Assembly: GCA_028023455.1 (NCBI GenBank)
Contig: JAQFVV010006208.1
Location: 5,192,963 to 5,256,962, forward strand
Direction of reading: 5' to 3'
Source: Epiperipatus broadwayi
Taxonomy: Eukaryota > Onychophora > Udeonychophora > Euonychophora > Peripatidae
DNA: 64,000 nt
Positions within the stretch are counted from its first letter, which is position 1. The number at the start of each line of letters is the position of its first letter. The notes beneath the pieces are model-generated. The model made no database searches, was not told where the DNA came from, and saw only the letters and a list, made by a program, of their open reading frames with translations. The translations under genes and the position numbers were made by a program. Positions 33,402-47,040 of this stretch are shown here, piece after piece.

Positions 33402-35612
33402 TGTAACGAGCACAGACGTTCGTTACATTGTTTTTTTTTTTATATTTATTAAACATGAAAGTAAATTAAAAAGTTCGCATTTAAAAATTTTCTTTAAGAA
33501 TTAAAAATTGAAATTAAATATCATCTTAAACTCGTATATATTAAATCGCACAGATAAAAAAAAAATTATTAAAATAAAACTGTATTAAAAATAGAAAAGG
33601 TATTTTAAAAACAAAAACTTAAAAAGATTTAGAGATAAAAATATATATTTGATTTGGAAAACAGGTTAATTAATCAGAAATGGAAATGATTGTTAATTAG
33701 TTAAATGTAAACCAGCCTTGGGCATTTAAATGTAAAAACATCGGTCAGATAGGAAAACAATAGAAACAAATAGCCAATGAAAGAAATCCATCGGGAAATC
33801 GGACCTCAGCGAAAGGATCATCACATCGATGACATAATGCCAAGTCAATCCTTCGAATACGTATAAAAGGAAAATTTGGAAATTATTAATTAGTGATTGA
33901 TTATTACGATGTGAGAGATATGTGTTAGTGCGGAAGTGAAGGAGAAGGGATTGAAAAAAGACGCACGATTCAATCCCTTCAGCTTTGCTAAGAAAGAAAA
34001 AGAAATGAACTATCGTTTTTCTACATTGAGGACCAGTTAAAGCAAAAAACCTCCGGATGGATAAATAAATCGGCCAACAGAATACCAATTTTAGGACGGC
34101 GTGGGAATTCACGTTCATGGCAAGCAACGGATAAAGTTGGACGTTTTAAAAATCGTAAGAACTTTATATTCACTTGAAACAATAAGAACTCTAAATTTTA
34201 AAACTTTTTAGTAAATAATGCAATAGAATCCTATCTGACCAAACTAAATTCTTCATTAATAATGTTATTTGATGTATTTGTTATTTATTTATTTAAAATC
34301 ATTTCCATTTATTTAACTTTGTTCTTTAAGTTTATTTATGATTTCTGTTTTCCGATAAATTAAAATATATCAATGTTAAACTTAAGTCGGGCGTGAATGG
34401 CTGTATAGATTTGTAAAGTTATATTAGGGGAGGGTAATCTTAGGTTATTTGTTTCGTTGTTAAATTGGGTCAATGGATTGGATATATTGATGTAGTTAGT
34501 AGATGTAGTCGGAGATTCGCTACTGGCAGAATCGTTTATATATACGCCGCACTCACCCGTTTGCCTATGAAAGGAATTATAAGACGGAGAACGCATTTCC
34601 TTTCTATGGAGTTTTTTTTTTATTGTTCTTCTCGTTAGATAGATGTAATATCCCTATCTGATGAGAGTCAATGTCTTTTCTTAATCTCTTTGGTGCTTTC
34701 GTATTCCGTATTACATTGAATACATCGATGTATCAGATGAATTGATGCCAGTTTGACTACGAATTTTGGCCTAAGGTTAAATAGGGATAGAATGTTTATT
34801 TTCAAATGCAAATCTATGTAGTCTATTCATAATCGACACTAAATAAAATTGCATTAAATTTAAGTTGTTTATAGACGCTTGCATGGATGATTTATTGGTT
34901 AACTATGTTTTGCATTTTCATATTTGATCAAAATATATAGACATTCGATAAATAATGATACCTTACGGTGAGTATCTAAAATGTATTTATTCAGATGTCT
35001 TTTAAGTCATTGGTGACAATGCAAGTATCTTATGGTGAATACTACTGGGTTACTTATAAATTTCCCTCTGCAATTGCCAGTATCAATGATTTTATATTTT
35101 GATCGTTTATGTTTACTTTGAGATGTTTTTAACCGTGTAATCTATGTAACCGATCTATAGCAACATATTAAAACAAGCTTTTATAATCCCATCTGTGCGA
35201 ACTTAATTAAAATGTAAACTTATAATATAATAGAAATTAAAATGTAAATTAAAATCTAAGGTAAAGTTAAAAATAATGTTAAATGTAAAACTAATACTAA
35301 AATAATTTTAAATCTTATATATATGTGCATAAATAAATGTTTGTACGTTAATTACTGGCAGTGGCTTATTTTATTTTTTTTTTTTTTAATATTGAAATAT
35401 AATTAGATAAGATATTATATTATTTAATCTCTGCTATTCCACTGAGCTAGTGACATGGGCTAACGACCGGAATCAAAATTTAAAAAAAAAAAAAAAAATT
35501 TTTTTTTTTTTGACTGACGTATCTGCCTACTTTATAAATTTTTCTAGGTTCAAATGCCTAGATGGCGCCCTGTAGTGCAGTTTACGTTAAGTCTTTTCTC
35601 CGGATCGTTACA
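33402..35612 (+). repeat. 5' long terminal repeat
   Basis: This 2,211-base LTR carries a TATA box at 33862, a poly-A/poly-T tract at about 35480-35511 and the conserved end region TTACGTATCTGCC..TTTACGTTAAG..TCGTTACA. Antisense open frames at 33726-34127 and 34360-34596 recur in the other LTR simply because the LTRs are copies. I do not regard them as genes. Confidence 0.85.
33862..33869 (+). promoter_or_regulatory. TATA box of the LTR
   Basis: TATAAAAG within CGTATAAAAGGAAAA. The 3' LTR has the same site with one A fewer (36811) and the diverged LTR keeps it at 27686. Conservation in three copies supports a real promoter element about 460 bases from the LTR start. Confidence 0.55.
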
Positions 35613-36353
35613 ACTGGCTTTCCCAATCTGGGGCCGATCTTTAATAAACCACATATACCCTGAGCAAATTTTGTCAAAATGAAATGTTTTATCTGTTTAC
35701 ATAAAGTCGTATACTTTAAATCTGATAAAAGCACTGCCAGACAGAAATAGCACATATATTAAAAACCAACGGAAAGATATAAATAATTTTAAGCTGTATT
35801 TTGTTAAAAAGAAAGTCAAAAGGTTGCAATTGATATGTTTTTTTTTGTTGATATATATTATGCTTTTATGTGTATAGGTGCGCACAGCCACGTAAGTTTA
35901 TGATCGAAATGTGGTACCTTACGATGAGTACCATTGGGAATTTACTTCAGTGTAATCCTATTTAAGCATTTTAATCAGTCATAAATAAGTTGATGGTATT
36001 TATAATTGTGCTGCAAATATACACGCATAAACCCATTATCTTTCAAAATATATTTACTTCAATGCAACCTTCTTAAATAAATAATTTATAAAATAACTTG
36101 CTTGTCATGCCGTGTGTAAAAATAAAATGTATAAAATAAAATAGAACTCTTGTGGGGAGGGGTGTAAACGTAAATGGTCCTTAGGTAAGCGATAGTCAAC
36201 ATTTTTTTTTTTTGTTTTTTTGTATATAGTCTTTTTGTAAAATTATTAACCGGATGTTTTGTAAATGTCTTCGTCAATCGTGTACCGTAATTACTAACCC
36301 TAAGTAAAATATTTTTTTTTTTGATCATTTTTTTTTAAGCAACTTTACTGATA
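35613..36353. other. LTR element interior, non-coding
   Basis: 741 bases between the LTRs. There are short antisense frames (35697-35891, 36086-36328) of low complexity and no retroviral domain. Confidence 0.6.
35615..35632 (+). other. Candidate primer-binding site
   Basis: TGGCTTTCCCAATCTGGG starts two bases after the 5' LTR. A PBS is expected to start TGG (complement of tRNA 3' CCA) at this place. Which tRNA it would match was not determined. Confidence 0.4.
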
Positions 36354-38571
36354 TGTAACGAGCACAGACGTTCGTTACATTGTTTTTTTTTATATTTATT
36401 AAACATGAAAGTAAATTAAAAAGTTCGCATTTAAAAATTTTCTTTAAGAATTAAAAATTGAAATTAAATATCATCTTAAACTCGTATATATTAAATCGCA
36501 CAGATAAAAAAAAATTATTAAAATAAAACTGTATTAAAAATAGAAAAGGTATTTTAAAAACAAAAACTTAAAAAGATTTAGAGATAAAAATATATATTTG
36601 ATTTGGAAAACAGGTTAATTAATCAGAAATGGAAATGATTGTTAATTAGTTAAATGTAAACCAGCCTTGGGCATTTAAATGTAAAAACATCGGTCAGATA
36701 GGAAAACAATAGAAACAAATAGCCAATGAAAGAAATCCATCGGGAAATCGGACCTCAGCGAAAGGATCATCACATCAATGACATAATGCCAAGTCAATCC
36801 TTCGAATACGTATAAAGGAAAATTTGGAAATTATTAATTAGTGATTGATTATTACGATGTGAGAGATATGTGTTAGTGCGGAAGTGAAGGAGAAGGGATT
36901 GAAAAAAGACGCACGATTCAATCCCTTCAGCTTTGCTAAGAAAGAAAAAGAAATGAACTATCGTTTTTCTACATTGAGGACCAGTTAAAGCAAAAAACCT
37001 CCGGATGGATAAATAAATCGGCCAACAGAATGCCAATTTTAGGACGGCGTGGGAATTCACGTTCATGGCAAGCAACGGATAAAGTTGGACGTTTTAAAAA
37101 TCGTAAGAACTTTATATTCACTTGAAACAATAAGAACTCTAAATTTTAAAACTTTTTAGTAAATAATGCAATAGAATCCTATCTGACCAAACTAAATTCT
37201 TCATTAATAATGTTATTTGATGTATTTGTTATTTATTTATTTAAAATCATTTCCATTTATTTAACTTTGTTCTTTAAGTTTATTTATGATTTCTGTTTTC
37301 CGATAAATTAAAATATATCAATGTTAAACTTAAGTCGGGCGTGAATGGCTGTATAGATTTGTAAAGTTATATTAGGGGAGGGTAATCTTAGGTTATTTGT
37401 TTCGTTGTTAAATTGGGTCAATGGATTGGATATATTGATGTAGTTAGTAGATGTAGTCGGAGATTCGCTACTGGCAGAATCGTTTATATATACACCGCAC
37501 TCACCCGTTTGCCTATGAAAAGAATTATAAGACGGAGAACGCATTTCCTTTCTATGGAGTTTTTTTTTTATTGTTCTTCTCGTTAGATAGATGTAATATC
37601 CCTATCTGATGAGAGTCAATGTCTTTTCTTAATCTCTTTGGTGCTTTCGTATTCCGTATTACATTGAATACATCGATGTATCAGATGAATTGATGCTAGT
37701 TTGACTACGAATTTTGGCCTAAGGTTAAATAGGGATAGAATGTTTATTTTCAAATGCAAATCTATGTAGTCTATTCATAATCGACACTAAATAAAATTGC
37801 ATTAAATTTAAGTTGTTTATAGACGCTTGCATGGATGGTTTATTGGTTAACTATGTTTTGCGTTTTCATATTTGATCAAAATATATAGACATTCGATAAA
37901 TAATGATACCTTACGGTGAGTATCTAAAATGTATTTATTCGGATGTCTTTTAAGTCATTGGTGACAATGCAAGTATCTTATGGTGAATACTACTGGGTTA
38001 CTTATAAATTTCCCTCTGCAATTGCCAGTATCAATGATTTTATATTTTGATCGTTTATGTTTACTTTGAGATGTTTTTAACCGTGTAATCTATGTAACTG
38101 ATCTATAGCAACATATTAAAACAAGCTTTTATAATCCCATCTGTGCGAACTTAATTAAAATGTAAACTTATAATATAATAGAAATTAAAATGTAAATTAA
38201 AATCTAAGGTAAAGTTAAAAATAATGTTAAATGTTAAAATGTAAAACTAATACTAAAATAATTTTAAATCTTATATATGTGCATAAATAAATGTTTGTAC
38301 GTTAATTACTGGCAGTGGCTTATTTTATTTTATTTTTTTTTAATATTGAAATATAATTAGATAAGATATTATATTATTTAATCTCTGCTATTCCACTGAG
38401 CTAGTGACATGGACTAACGACCGGAATCAAAATTTAAAAAAAAAAAAAAAAAATTTTTTTTTTTTTTTGACTTACGTATCTGCCTACTTTATAAATTTTT
38501 CTAGGTTCAAAGGCCTAGATGGTGCCCGTAGTGCAGATTACGTGAAGTCACCTATTCCCCGGATCGTTACA
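36354..38571 (+). repeat. 3' long terminal repeat
   Basis: This 2,218-base LTR is nearly identical to 33402-35612. Differences include a one-base deletion at the TATA box (TATAAAGG at 36811), C/T at the ATACACCGC site and a small insertion (TTAAATGTTAAAATG at about 38227). Confidence 0.85.
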
Positions 38572-38575
38572 CAAG

Positions 38576-41209
38576 AAATATATAAAATACCACTGTCCAA
38601 GACAACATGTGTACCAGTCGTAGGGCTTTGTTAACTACGCTGATTAACATCTAAAACTACTTATTATTTCACTCCCTGTAGCATCCTAGTTTTTAATACA
38701 TTCTCTTGGTTTCCGAATCACCACGTACTACCAAGTCACTACCCAAACTATCTCTCGAGATTTTTACTGTATCCAACATCGATAAAATACTAACTACTTT
38801 TTTAAAACAATAAACAAAATTCGCTAATATAAAACATTTCCCTATTCCATAAGAACAATTTGTCTTGCTTTATTACACTGTAGGTTCAACATCTACGTTT
38901 TGTTAAAATAACATTTAAATATCCCAATCGGAAAATTAACAGAAAATATCACATAACCATCGGTTATATTGAACTATATTAATAACACATAAAATGATTA
39001 TCGTATGCATATTTTTTAAAAATCTAATCACATCTCAAAGTGTTTTAGAGTGTTGTTTTTCAAAAATGCGTTTTACAACAATAATAACAATAAAACTTTT
39101 GCGCTACATTCATTCGATTCTCAGCTGATCTAAATAAATAAAACATACATTATATATCATTAATAATTATAAATGTTACCAAAAACAATCTTTATCTTCC
39201 TATCAGAGTTCGTAGTAGGTTTCTTTCTCTTCGAGCATCGCAAATATAAAAATTCCCACATACATACAATTTTATTTTAAAATTCAAAATCAAAACATAT
39301 TATTTCATATAATGTTATATCACGAATTAATGTATTTTGTTTTCCCTATCGCTATCTAAAACTTAATGTTTAACTTAGATTAGTAAAGAAAATAATTCAA
39401 ACTATAATCACATATTTTTCTGACGGTAAATCTTGGTTAGTCCCATAATATTTATTATTTCTTCTTTTGTCCGAATGTTCTCCTTTATGCTTATTAAAGT
39501 TTTAAATAAATTAGTTCATTTAATAAACTGTTTAGACGATCTTTAGTTTTAGTGTTTAATCCAAAATTATTAGAAAACATTTTATTTAGTTATCCCACGA
39601 AGCTTTTTAATGTTCTGGCGAATATTACCTCGGCGCGTTGATGCATCTTTATTTCTAGTTAAACTACAATTATTTAATAATTACGGTACCAATTGCATTT
39701 TCCATGGATCCAATATTTTATATTTCTCTTCTGTAAATATTTTATCTCTTTAGGCAAGTGTTTTCCTTGGTAAACTTCACTTTCATTCATTATTATTTTA
39801 TATACACTACTTTCAATCTTTAACTATTTTCTAGAGTGTTTTCTCAAGTCATCTTAAAGAAAGCAATTCAAACTATTTCAATATTAAAATTCCTTTTGTC
39901 CATTTATTCTTATACGAATAATACTTATTTTTATTTTCCATTATCTTCATTAACTTTGCGCACCATGTCCTTTCATTGATTTTATACGCACGAAAGCAGC
40001 TTTCATAGTGATACGCTATATAAACTATATCAACGAATAATATTAACATATTTGGAACATTATAAAATTTACAACTTGGTTTTAAGAATCTATCCATTTT
40101 CTATTGAAAACTCCGATTATATTTCGATAGAATCCACTGGCAGGTTACTGTAAAGTTAGTGAAACATTACTATGAAAAATTTTTTTTAAAACATATTATT
40201 CTAAGATTCTCTTTGGATAGTTTTTAAATTGTCAGTTGGTTTCTTTCAAAGATATTATTAAAATTATAATAAAATTGACTAATAAATTGAAGAAAAAAAT
40301 TTAGAGAGCTTAAAATTTTACCTCTGCTCTGGAGTCAACACATTTTTGTTCTCCCCCGTTTATACAATTAGTTGGCGCGATTTTGGTTGTCTGCCAAGAT
40401 CTATTTTTTATTGGTCAATCCCTACTTGGATTTATAAACAATTTCTAAAGTTTTAAAATCATGACGTAATAGACTTAAATGTTAACTCATTATTATTTTT
40501 TAAATCAATTATTATCTATTACAATTTAACTACCTTTAAAACAATTTTGAAACAATAATTAATAAAGGTGTATACTACTTATTTTTATTATGATGTGTGA
40601 CAATTCCATCCACTTCTATAATATACTATTTAAATATTTTAATTATTAGTATTAATTTAAACCGGTGCTTATACAAAGAATATTTCAGACAGTCACATAG
40701 TCATTTCCGGTGTTTAGTCTATTTTTATCTGTCTTAATAAATTTGCTACTTATATTATATAAAATAATTATATAAAATTTTGAAAAACAATTTAGAAAAA
40801 TATAGAATTAGATACAATTCTCACCATCACAATACTTATTATTAAATATATCATATTAATCTTTTACTGCTTAATATAATCTATAATATTAAATACTATA
40901 TAATATTAATTTTAAAATTTTTTAGTAATTGACCATTTATAACTATCATTGACCTATAGAAAAGGGCACAATATATATATGTAATATTGGTTTTTATTGT
41001 TACAGCGGCTTTCGTCAGAGTTCAAATCTCTATTTGTATACTTTATTTTCGTATGTTAAAAACCATGGACAGTGGTGCTTAACAATTTGAAAACTTAATA
41101 ATTGTCATAGATAATGTATTAGATTTTTGTTTTTCTATCGGATCATGGCACAAATTATTCATATTCATTGTATTTAAGATTTCAGCTATATCTTCAATAT
41201 GTGTCCAAT
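38576..41209. other. Unassigned intron DNA, continuation of 31161-33401
   Basis: Pyrimidine-rich, AT-rich sequence. A GC-richer patch at about 40330-40440 (GCTCTGGAGTCAACAC, GTTGGCGCGATTTTGG) may be the edge of an old transposon. No domain or shared repeat was recognised. Confidence 0.4.
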
Positions 41210-41960
41210 TACATGATCACCATTTCTTGTGCTAGCACCTAATTGTTATTAAAGCAGGCAAAACTCTCCATACAGTAGTCAGTAGTGCTACTCAGTGCCA
41301 ACCAGAGTAATCAATGGATGCCAGAAGGCTTGTGCATAAAATTACCATCTAATGCCTACTCATCCAATACCCCTATACTAGTTTCTGGCTTGTGGCCTTC
41401 GTCAGTGGAGCTTTAGATCTGAGAGCACTGCACCTAGATCTTAGGATTCATTGATTACTCCGGTTGGCACTGAGTGGCACTACTGTAAGGAGAGTTTTGC
41501 CTGTTTTAATAACAGTTATGTACTAGCATAAGAAATGGTGATCATGTGATGTTTAGTGGTTTAACACCAATCCTGCCTAATAGGATAGTGGTGGATATGG
41601 TTGTTAAAAAGCCAAAAAACCTAAAATATATGGGTACTGAACTGAGTTCAGACCCATATGACTATATAAGCTATTGAACTTAGATTGAAAATATTTTGTG
41701 CTTTCAATTTTATTCTCATAGTTTTGTAGTTAAATAGAGATAAAAGGTGGCTGCTGGAGGGTTGCATTGAATCCTAAGCTCTAGGTGCAGTGCTCTCAGA
41801 TCCAAAGCTCTTACAAGCCAGAAACTAGTATGGGGGATACTGGATGAGTAGGCACTAGATGGGGATTTTATACACAAGCCTTCTGGCATCCATTGATTAC
41901 TCTGGTTGGCACTGAATGGCACTACTGTATGGAGAGTTTTACCTGTTTTAATGTGTCCAA
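41210..41960. mobile_element. HR1 copies (palindromic piece plus longer form)
   Basis: A compact inverted pair (41254-41510) has lost most of one arm. A longer-form copy (about 41540-41950) follows, with CTAATAGGATAGTGG, CTGAGTTCAGACCCATATGA, GGTGGCTGCTGGAGGG and the end GGAGAGTTTTACCTG. In the longer copy a deletion (AAAGCTCTTACAAGCCAG) removes the CTGANGA of the hammerhead. Confidence 0.75.
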
Positions 41961-43089
41961 TTAGCACCTATTATTATTTGTTGAACATCTTTAGGCTAAT
42001 TATGTTGAATAGTATGAATAATTTGTACTTTTAACAAATTGAATACTGCATGAGTCCTTAATTTCAAAACTTGGTTATGAATGGAGATAAATTTTCTCAT
42101 TGACTCCATTTATATCTTTCTTGTGACACCTGATGATGTATGTGTTACATTCGTATACAAAATCAGTATAGAAGCAAATAGAAAAAAGTACTCCAGAAGT
42201 AAAAGTAAATAATGTTAATAGGAAAAGAGTTGATGAAATCTGAATGTAGAAGTAAAAGCTTTGTGAAATGTTGTATTTAAAACTGTGAACTAAGTAAATG
42301 ATAAGAAAAGAAAGGAATTACATAAATGGTGTACAACTGATCAAAGAAATAGATATGGAAACAATAAGAGAATATCTGTTTTAGTGCACTAAGTAATTTG
42401 GAAAGTGTAGCCAAAGGGAAAACAAAGCGGGGACTATATAAACTGTAATTTAAAGAGCATTAGGGTGTGTCTTATTTCGTCACTGTGCATGTCACCAGTT
42501 GAAGAAGCTCGTAAAGAGTTCAACAGTTTTGGTAAAACCGATCAACGAGGGAAGAGAATCCAGAGACTCAGATCCGAAGATACACAAAACTGACTAGGGT
42601 TTTTTGCAGATCATACCAATTTTATTTTATGTAAACCTCAAGGGCTCCCGAGGGTATAATAATTGTTAGGGAATGAAACATTAAGAGTAGCAAATTTTGC
42701 AGACAAATGTTGAAGGACTGTAATTTTGCAGGAACTCAAGAGAAATGAGTACTTTAGCAGTAGCAGCAAATGCTGAAATCATTTCTGGCTAGTTATGTAG
42801 ACACATGTATTGCAGATCAACGTTTATGTTTTCTTCGTCAATATTGTAAATAAATCATTTTCCTCTAATAATTATTATTATAAATTTTGATTATATGTTG
42901 TTGTTTTTCTTGCCTCTTTGCAATTCTTGCAGGGAGGGAAATACACTAGATGATGTCATCCTGAAATTCTTTACTCCAGAATATCTTAAGCAAGGATACT
43001 CTCTTTTCATCAGTTTAACAAACGAAACACACCAGTCTTTTCTGCTCCATATAAATTATTGTTAACTATGGCAACTTTTTCAATTTTTT
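41961..43089. other. Intron sequence, nothing firm
   Basis: A patch at 42470-42640 (GTTGAAGAAGCTCGTAAAG, GAGGGAAGAGAATCCAGAG) is GC-richer and may be a transposon end. No coding signal. Confidence 0.4.
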
Positions 43090-45965
43090 TCAAGTGATGA
43101 AATATAAAAAACTCCACCTTCCCATTAAGGTTTCTAATGAATTTTCACTAACTCCATTCTTAAAAGATTTTATATTTATAAACTTGATTATTATACTAGA
43201 TTTACCAAATATTTTTTCCAGGGACTCGCTTTTTAAATTTGATTGGGATTCACCACTTAATATTACTGGTGAATTTGTAGATTATATTCTTTCTTTATTA
43301 ATTTATTCGAAAACACATTTATTTACAACTCTACCTTCTTTAATAGAATTTACTTCTGATCCATAGATCAATATTAGGTTTTTCACATGATCATGGTAAG
43401 AAGATTTTTCTTTATTATATAAATTCTTCATCCTATCCATAATTCAATTATCTCTATTTTCATTTATTCTATCAGTTTTTATGATCAATTGGTACATTTG
43501 ATTTCTCAAAACTACCAAGTTTACCTTCTCATTTGCTAGTTGTGATACTATTACTAAATCTCGTACATTTTAATAATTTAATCTACACTGTCAAATTGAC
43601 TATTAATTTTTAGTGTCTAATGTTCCATTGGTTTCTTCCAATTTGATGCTTCACACATTAACTTTTCTTCAAGAATTTGTTATGCAATAGACAAGCTTTC
43701 GGTTTGAGACATCATCTTTTCATTGCTATCTTGTACTTCATTTTGAATCGCTGATAGACATTTTCCTTTTGATTTTTCTTTAAACACTTGATTTTTTTTT
43801 CCAATTTTTGAAACTTTCTGAGAATTTTTCCATTGTTCATCCCAATTCTCTCATAATCTTTTTGTATCTTCTGACAATCTATCAGACCTTTCTCTAAGTT
43901 GAATATCTATTATCTCATCTTTTTTTTTTTTATCTATTTCAAATACTTTCTCATCAGCCTTCTTTAATTTCTCGCCAAATTCAATTATCAAATTTTGAAT
44001 TTCTTGTTTAAAATCTTTCTGACGCTTCTCTTCCAATTCAGCAATTTGTTTTTTAATTTTTTCACTTACACTCACATCAGTTACATTTTTTTCTATTTTC
44101 TTTTCTAAATCTTCAAAATTTTGATTTTAATTTTTCTTTATTTTTTTTTTTTGAATTCAAGTTTTCAAATTTGGAATCTTTCTAATTGATTTCTAATCAA
44201 CTCTCTTCAAATTTTTGATTCATATCTTCAAATTTTTATAATAAGATTTCCATCATTCATTCTACAAACAATTTAGGTTTTGGTTCTTCTAATCCTTGTT
44301 TTGTAATTTACTGTACATTTTCTATATTTTAATATGAGAAAGTGCTTGAAATCTATCTCTCCTTATCAGCCATTTTCCATTAAGAAATGGAATATAATTA
44401 AATACATCTTTCACTCTCATTTCACATTTCTTTCACTTTCCTTCAAAATTATAATTTATTAATTAAATTATTTTTTATATATATTACTAGATCCTCCATA
44501 ACAAAAAAAAATTATCTCGTGATATTGTCTCTCATTTCATTTCAAAGATATGAGTTTATTTCATCATAACTCTATTTATTTTTTCTTTCATTGTATATCA
44601 TTCTTTCTTTTTCCAAAATTTTATTCCTCAATTATACTCAACTGGTCCCACATTAAATTTATCAATGGTAAAGCTATCAATGAAGGTATTAATATTCTTT
44701 GAAAAGATTCTTTTTCAAAAGTTATGATACTTCAGTACCAATGATATATTTCTTTAACAATATAACAATATTTCATGATCAAAAACTGGATTCATTAAAT
44801 ATAATCCATTAAAATAAGCAAAATTAGATATTCTATCTCTAGTAATTCTGAACAAATCTAAATATAATAAACCATGAATTTAAACTCCAGTATCCACATT
44901 TATCGATAAGTCCATGTATTACTTATATGACACTTTATCAAAATTTTCACATATTCTTGGATGTAGGTATAATGATAAGTTCTCTTGCATGGAACTAACA
45001 TATCTTTTAGTCCAATGACTCTAAAGTAAAAATGCACGTAAAGTCTATTAGCACAATGATTTATTTCATATCTCTTAAAGAATCTTCAAGAGTAATACAG
45101 TCTAGTCTTCCTCAATCAACTTATCCGATAATAGTAATAACAAACTAGACAATGAATTTAAAATGCTAGATTATCCATTGAATCATTACATTTGTTCATA
45201 TTTATCACATCTTTCAAATTACAGATCTATTACAGATTTTCTTTTACTTCAGTGGAAAAAAAAAGTCTCAAAGTATTAAACTTATTCAAGAATTACTGAT
45301 ATGTGCTTTCTAATGAAATCATTAAATTATCTTCAGTGAAGTTTCAAATCGTATACTTTTATATAAATTTATCATGACTCTTACTTTTTTTTTCTAGGAT
45401 ATAAGTTTATTGAAGCTCTCACTTTCCTTCTCAGGGATATATGGTTATTGGGGCTTCATGATTGGGAAGCTAAATTGTAATGGTAGTTAAGGAGTGTATA
45501 GATTCGCCATAAATGGGAGTTAAATAGTAGTGGTAGGTAAAGTCTATTAATAAAAAATTAATTACAATTCAACACAACTTGTAACCATTTTTAAATTATG
45601 ATTGCCATGCAAGTTATCCATCTTTGTACTACTTCTTCTTCTTGTTTTCAAGAATTTCCATTTGTTCTTGTGCTTTTTTTAATTCTTGCATCAAATGTTA
45701 TTGGATTAGTTTTAACTTATATTCTAAATCTTGATGTATTTTTTCTATTTTCTTTTTTAAATCTTATTGATTTTTCTCTATTTTAATTTCCCATATTATG
45801 AAAATTCTTGTTGCATTTCACTAAAATTTTGTTTAATTATCTCCATTAGCTGACATACCTGACCTTGGCACTGGATTTTCTCCGTTTGCTGCTTCATCTT
45901 GCTTGGCTGCAGGTTTTAATTCTACATTTATTTCTTCCATGTTACATTTATTATATTTTAGTGTC
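43090..45965 (-). pseudogene. Retroelement gag-like remnant, frameshifted
   Basis: On the minus strand several frames separated by stops encode charged, coiled-coil-like protein. Examples are MEEINVELKPAAKQDEAANG (from about 45941), then ELMEIIKQNFSEMQQEF-like sequence in another frame (about 45850), and KIKKQIAELEEKRQKDFKQE within the 74-codon frame 43851-44075. The heptad-rich Lys/Glu composition resembles the N-terminal part of retrotransposon Gag proteins. No capsid, zinc knuckle or pol was seen, so the assignment is tentative. It is clearly broken by frameshifts. Confidence 0.4.
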
Positions 45966-46409
45966 ATTGTTTTTTATGTTTGCGGAGGAGGAATGTCTTA
46001 TTTTGAGGAGTCAAAACATTTGTGATATTAGATAATGCCATTGTTATTCTTTTGGATTATCATTGATATTCTGAGCCCCTTTTCGCTTACATATAAATTT
46101 CTTTATTTGAAAAATACATTTCTTCAAGTGTTGGGGGAGGGGGCAGAATGGCAAATTTTTTTTTTTTATTTAGATGAACTTTTTTTGATTAACATTCGTT
46201 TTGAAGAGTATATTATAATATTAGTTTTATCACTTAAGAAAGAGAAAGCAAATTTTATTCAACTAAATCTTCAAAACATTGTTCTCGTCCATTTTGTTAT
46301 GCCTTAATTTAATTCAAAAGTAATAATTTTAATACATAAGTGAGAAGTAATATTATTATCATACTGTAATGTACTTGGATTAACTTTTATACTTTTTTTT
46401 TACTTCCAG

Positions 46410-46706
46410 ACAAACCAACATCTCCTCGTGAGCTGGATGTTACATCAGTGTCTGCTGAAGCAGTTAGCTTAAAATGGCAAGTGCCAGAAAATGATGGCGG
46501 CAGCCCAATCTTAAACTATATCATAGAGAAAAAAGACCCAGCTCGTCGTAACTGGCAAGAAGTAGGAAAAACTCAGGAATCTATCTTCACAGTTACTGAT
46601 CTCTTAGAGGGTAGTAATTATTTGTTTAAAGTTAGTGCAGAAAATGAATTTGGATTAAGTGAGGCTGTCGAAATTACAGAACCCATCCTTGCTAAAAATC
46701 CATTTG
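46410..46706 (+). CDS. Fibronectin type III domain exon (Fn1, copy 2) of giant titin-like muscle protein
   Basis: A 297-base exon with acceptor TACTTCCAG and donor GTAAGT, phase 1 on both sides. It encodes about 99 residues beginning DKPTSPRELDVTSVSAEAVS. Motifs are LKWQVPENDGGSPILNYIIE, KKDPARRNWQEVGKT, NYLFKVSAENEFGLSEA and the end AKNPFG. It aligns without gaps to 13012-13308. After splicing it follows the Ig-d exon at 29036-29323. Confidence 0.95.
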
Positions 46707-46850
46707 GTAAGTAGACTTATATTTTCTTTTTTTTACTTATTCTTAAAAAATAGTTATTTTATTTTAATGAAGTTAAGATTTATTTTAAGTGATAATGATA
46801 ATATTGTTGTAAACTTTGACATAGAGAAGTAATGTCTCATAACCATTATT

Positions 46851-46975
46851 TACTGTGTGTAGTGTTCCGCTAGTTTAGTGTAATAGCAGAGTGGCACCTT
46901 TTGGAACAAAGTTCCGACATTATTCCTAATTCTGGCATTTCATAAGAATTCTTGAATAATAAAGAACATTTGATT
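46851..46975 (+). mobile_element. tRNA-derived SINE (family S1)
   Basis: GCTAGTTTAGTGTAATAGCA resembles box A. The 3' part has TTCTGGCATTTCATAAGAAT and AATAATAAAG, as in the minus-strand copies at 4381 and 9722. Confidence 0.55.
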
Positions 46976-47040
46976 GTTTATTTACTTTAGTAAATGTAAT
47001 ATTTAAATGCAAGTATAGTATATATACTTAAGCTATATGT

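Larger units (their letters stand above)
33402..38571 (+). mobile_element. Non-autonomous LTR retrotransposon with 2.2-kb LTRs
   Basis: Two near-identical direct repeats (33402-35612 and 36354-38571) flank a 741-base interior. Each begins TGTAACGAGCAC and ends TCGTTACA, giving 8-bp inverted termini. CAAG precedes the first (33398-33401) and follows the second (38572-38575), a 4-bp target duplication (5 if the terminal A is counted). A putative primer-binding site follows the first LTR. The interior is too short for gag-pol and contains no recognisable frame, so this would depend on another element, like TRIM or LARD elements. LTR differences are few (I noticed around twenty), implying a fairly recent insertion. 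Confidence 0.85.

Noticed and set aside
33726-34127. 133-codon antisense frame, also 36794-37075
   Set aside because: Same reason; the second copy is already frameshifted by the one-base deletion at the TATA box.
34360-34596. 78-codon antisense frame conserved twice (also 37308-37544)
   Set aside because: Its conservation only reflects the two near-identical LTRs. It is absent as a frame from the diverged LTR, and no domain is recognised.
43851-44075. Coiled-coil frame as an exon of a muscle protein on the minus strand
   Set aside because: Surrounding frames are broken and of retroelement type; no splice sites delimit it.
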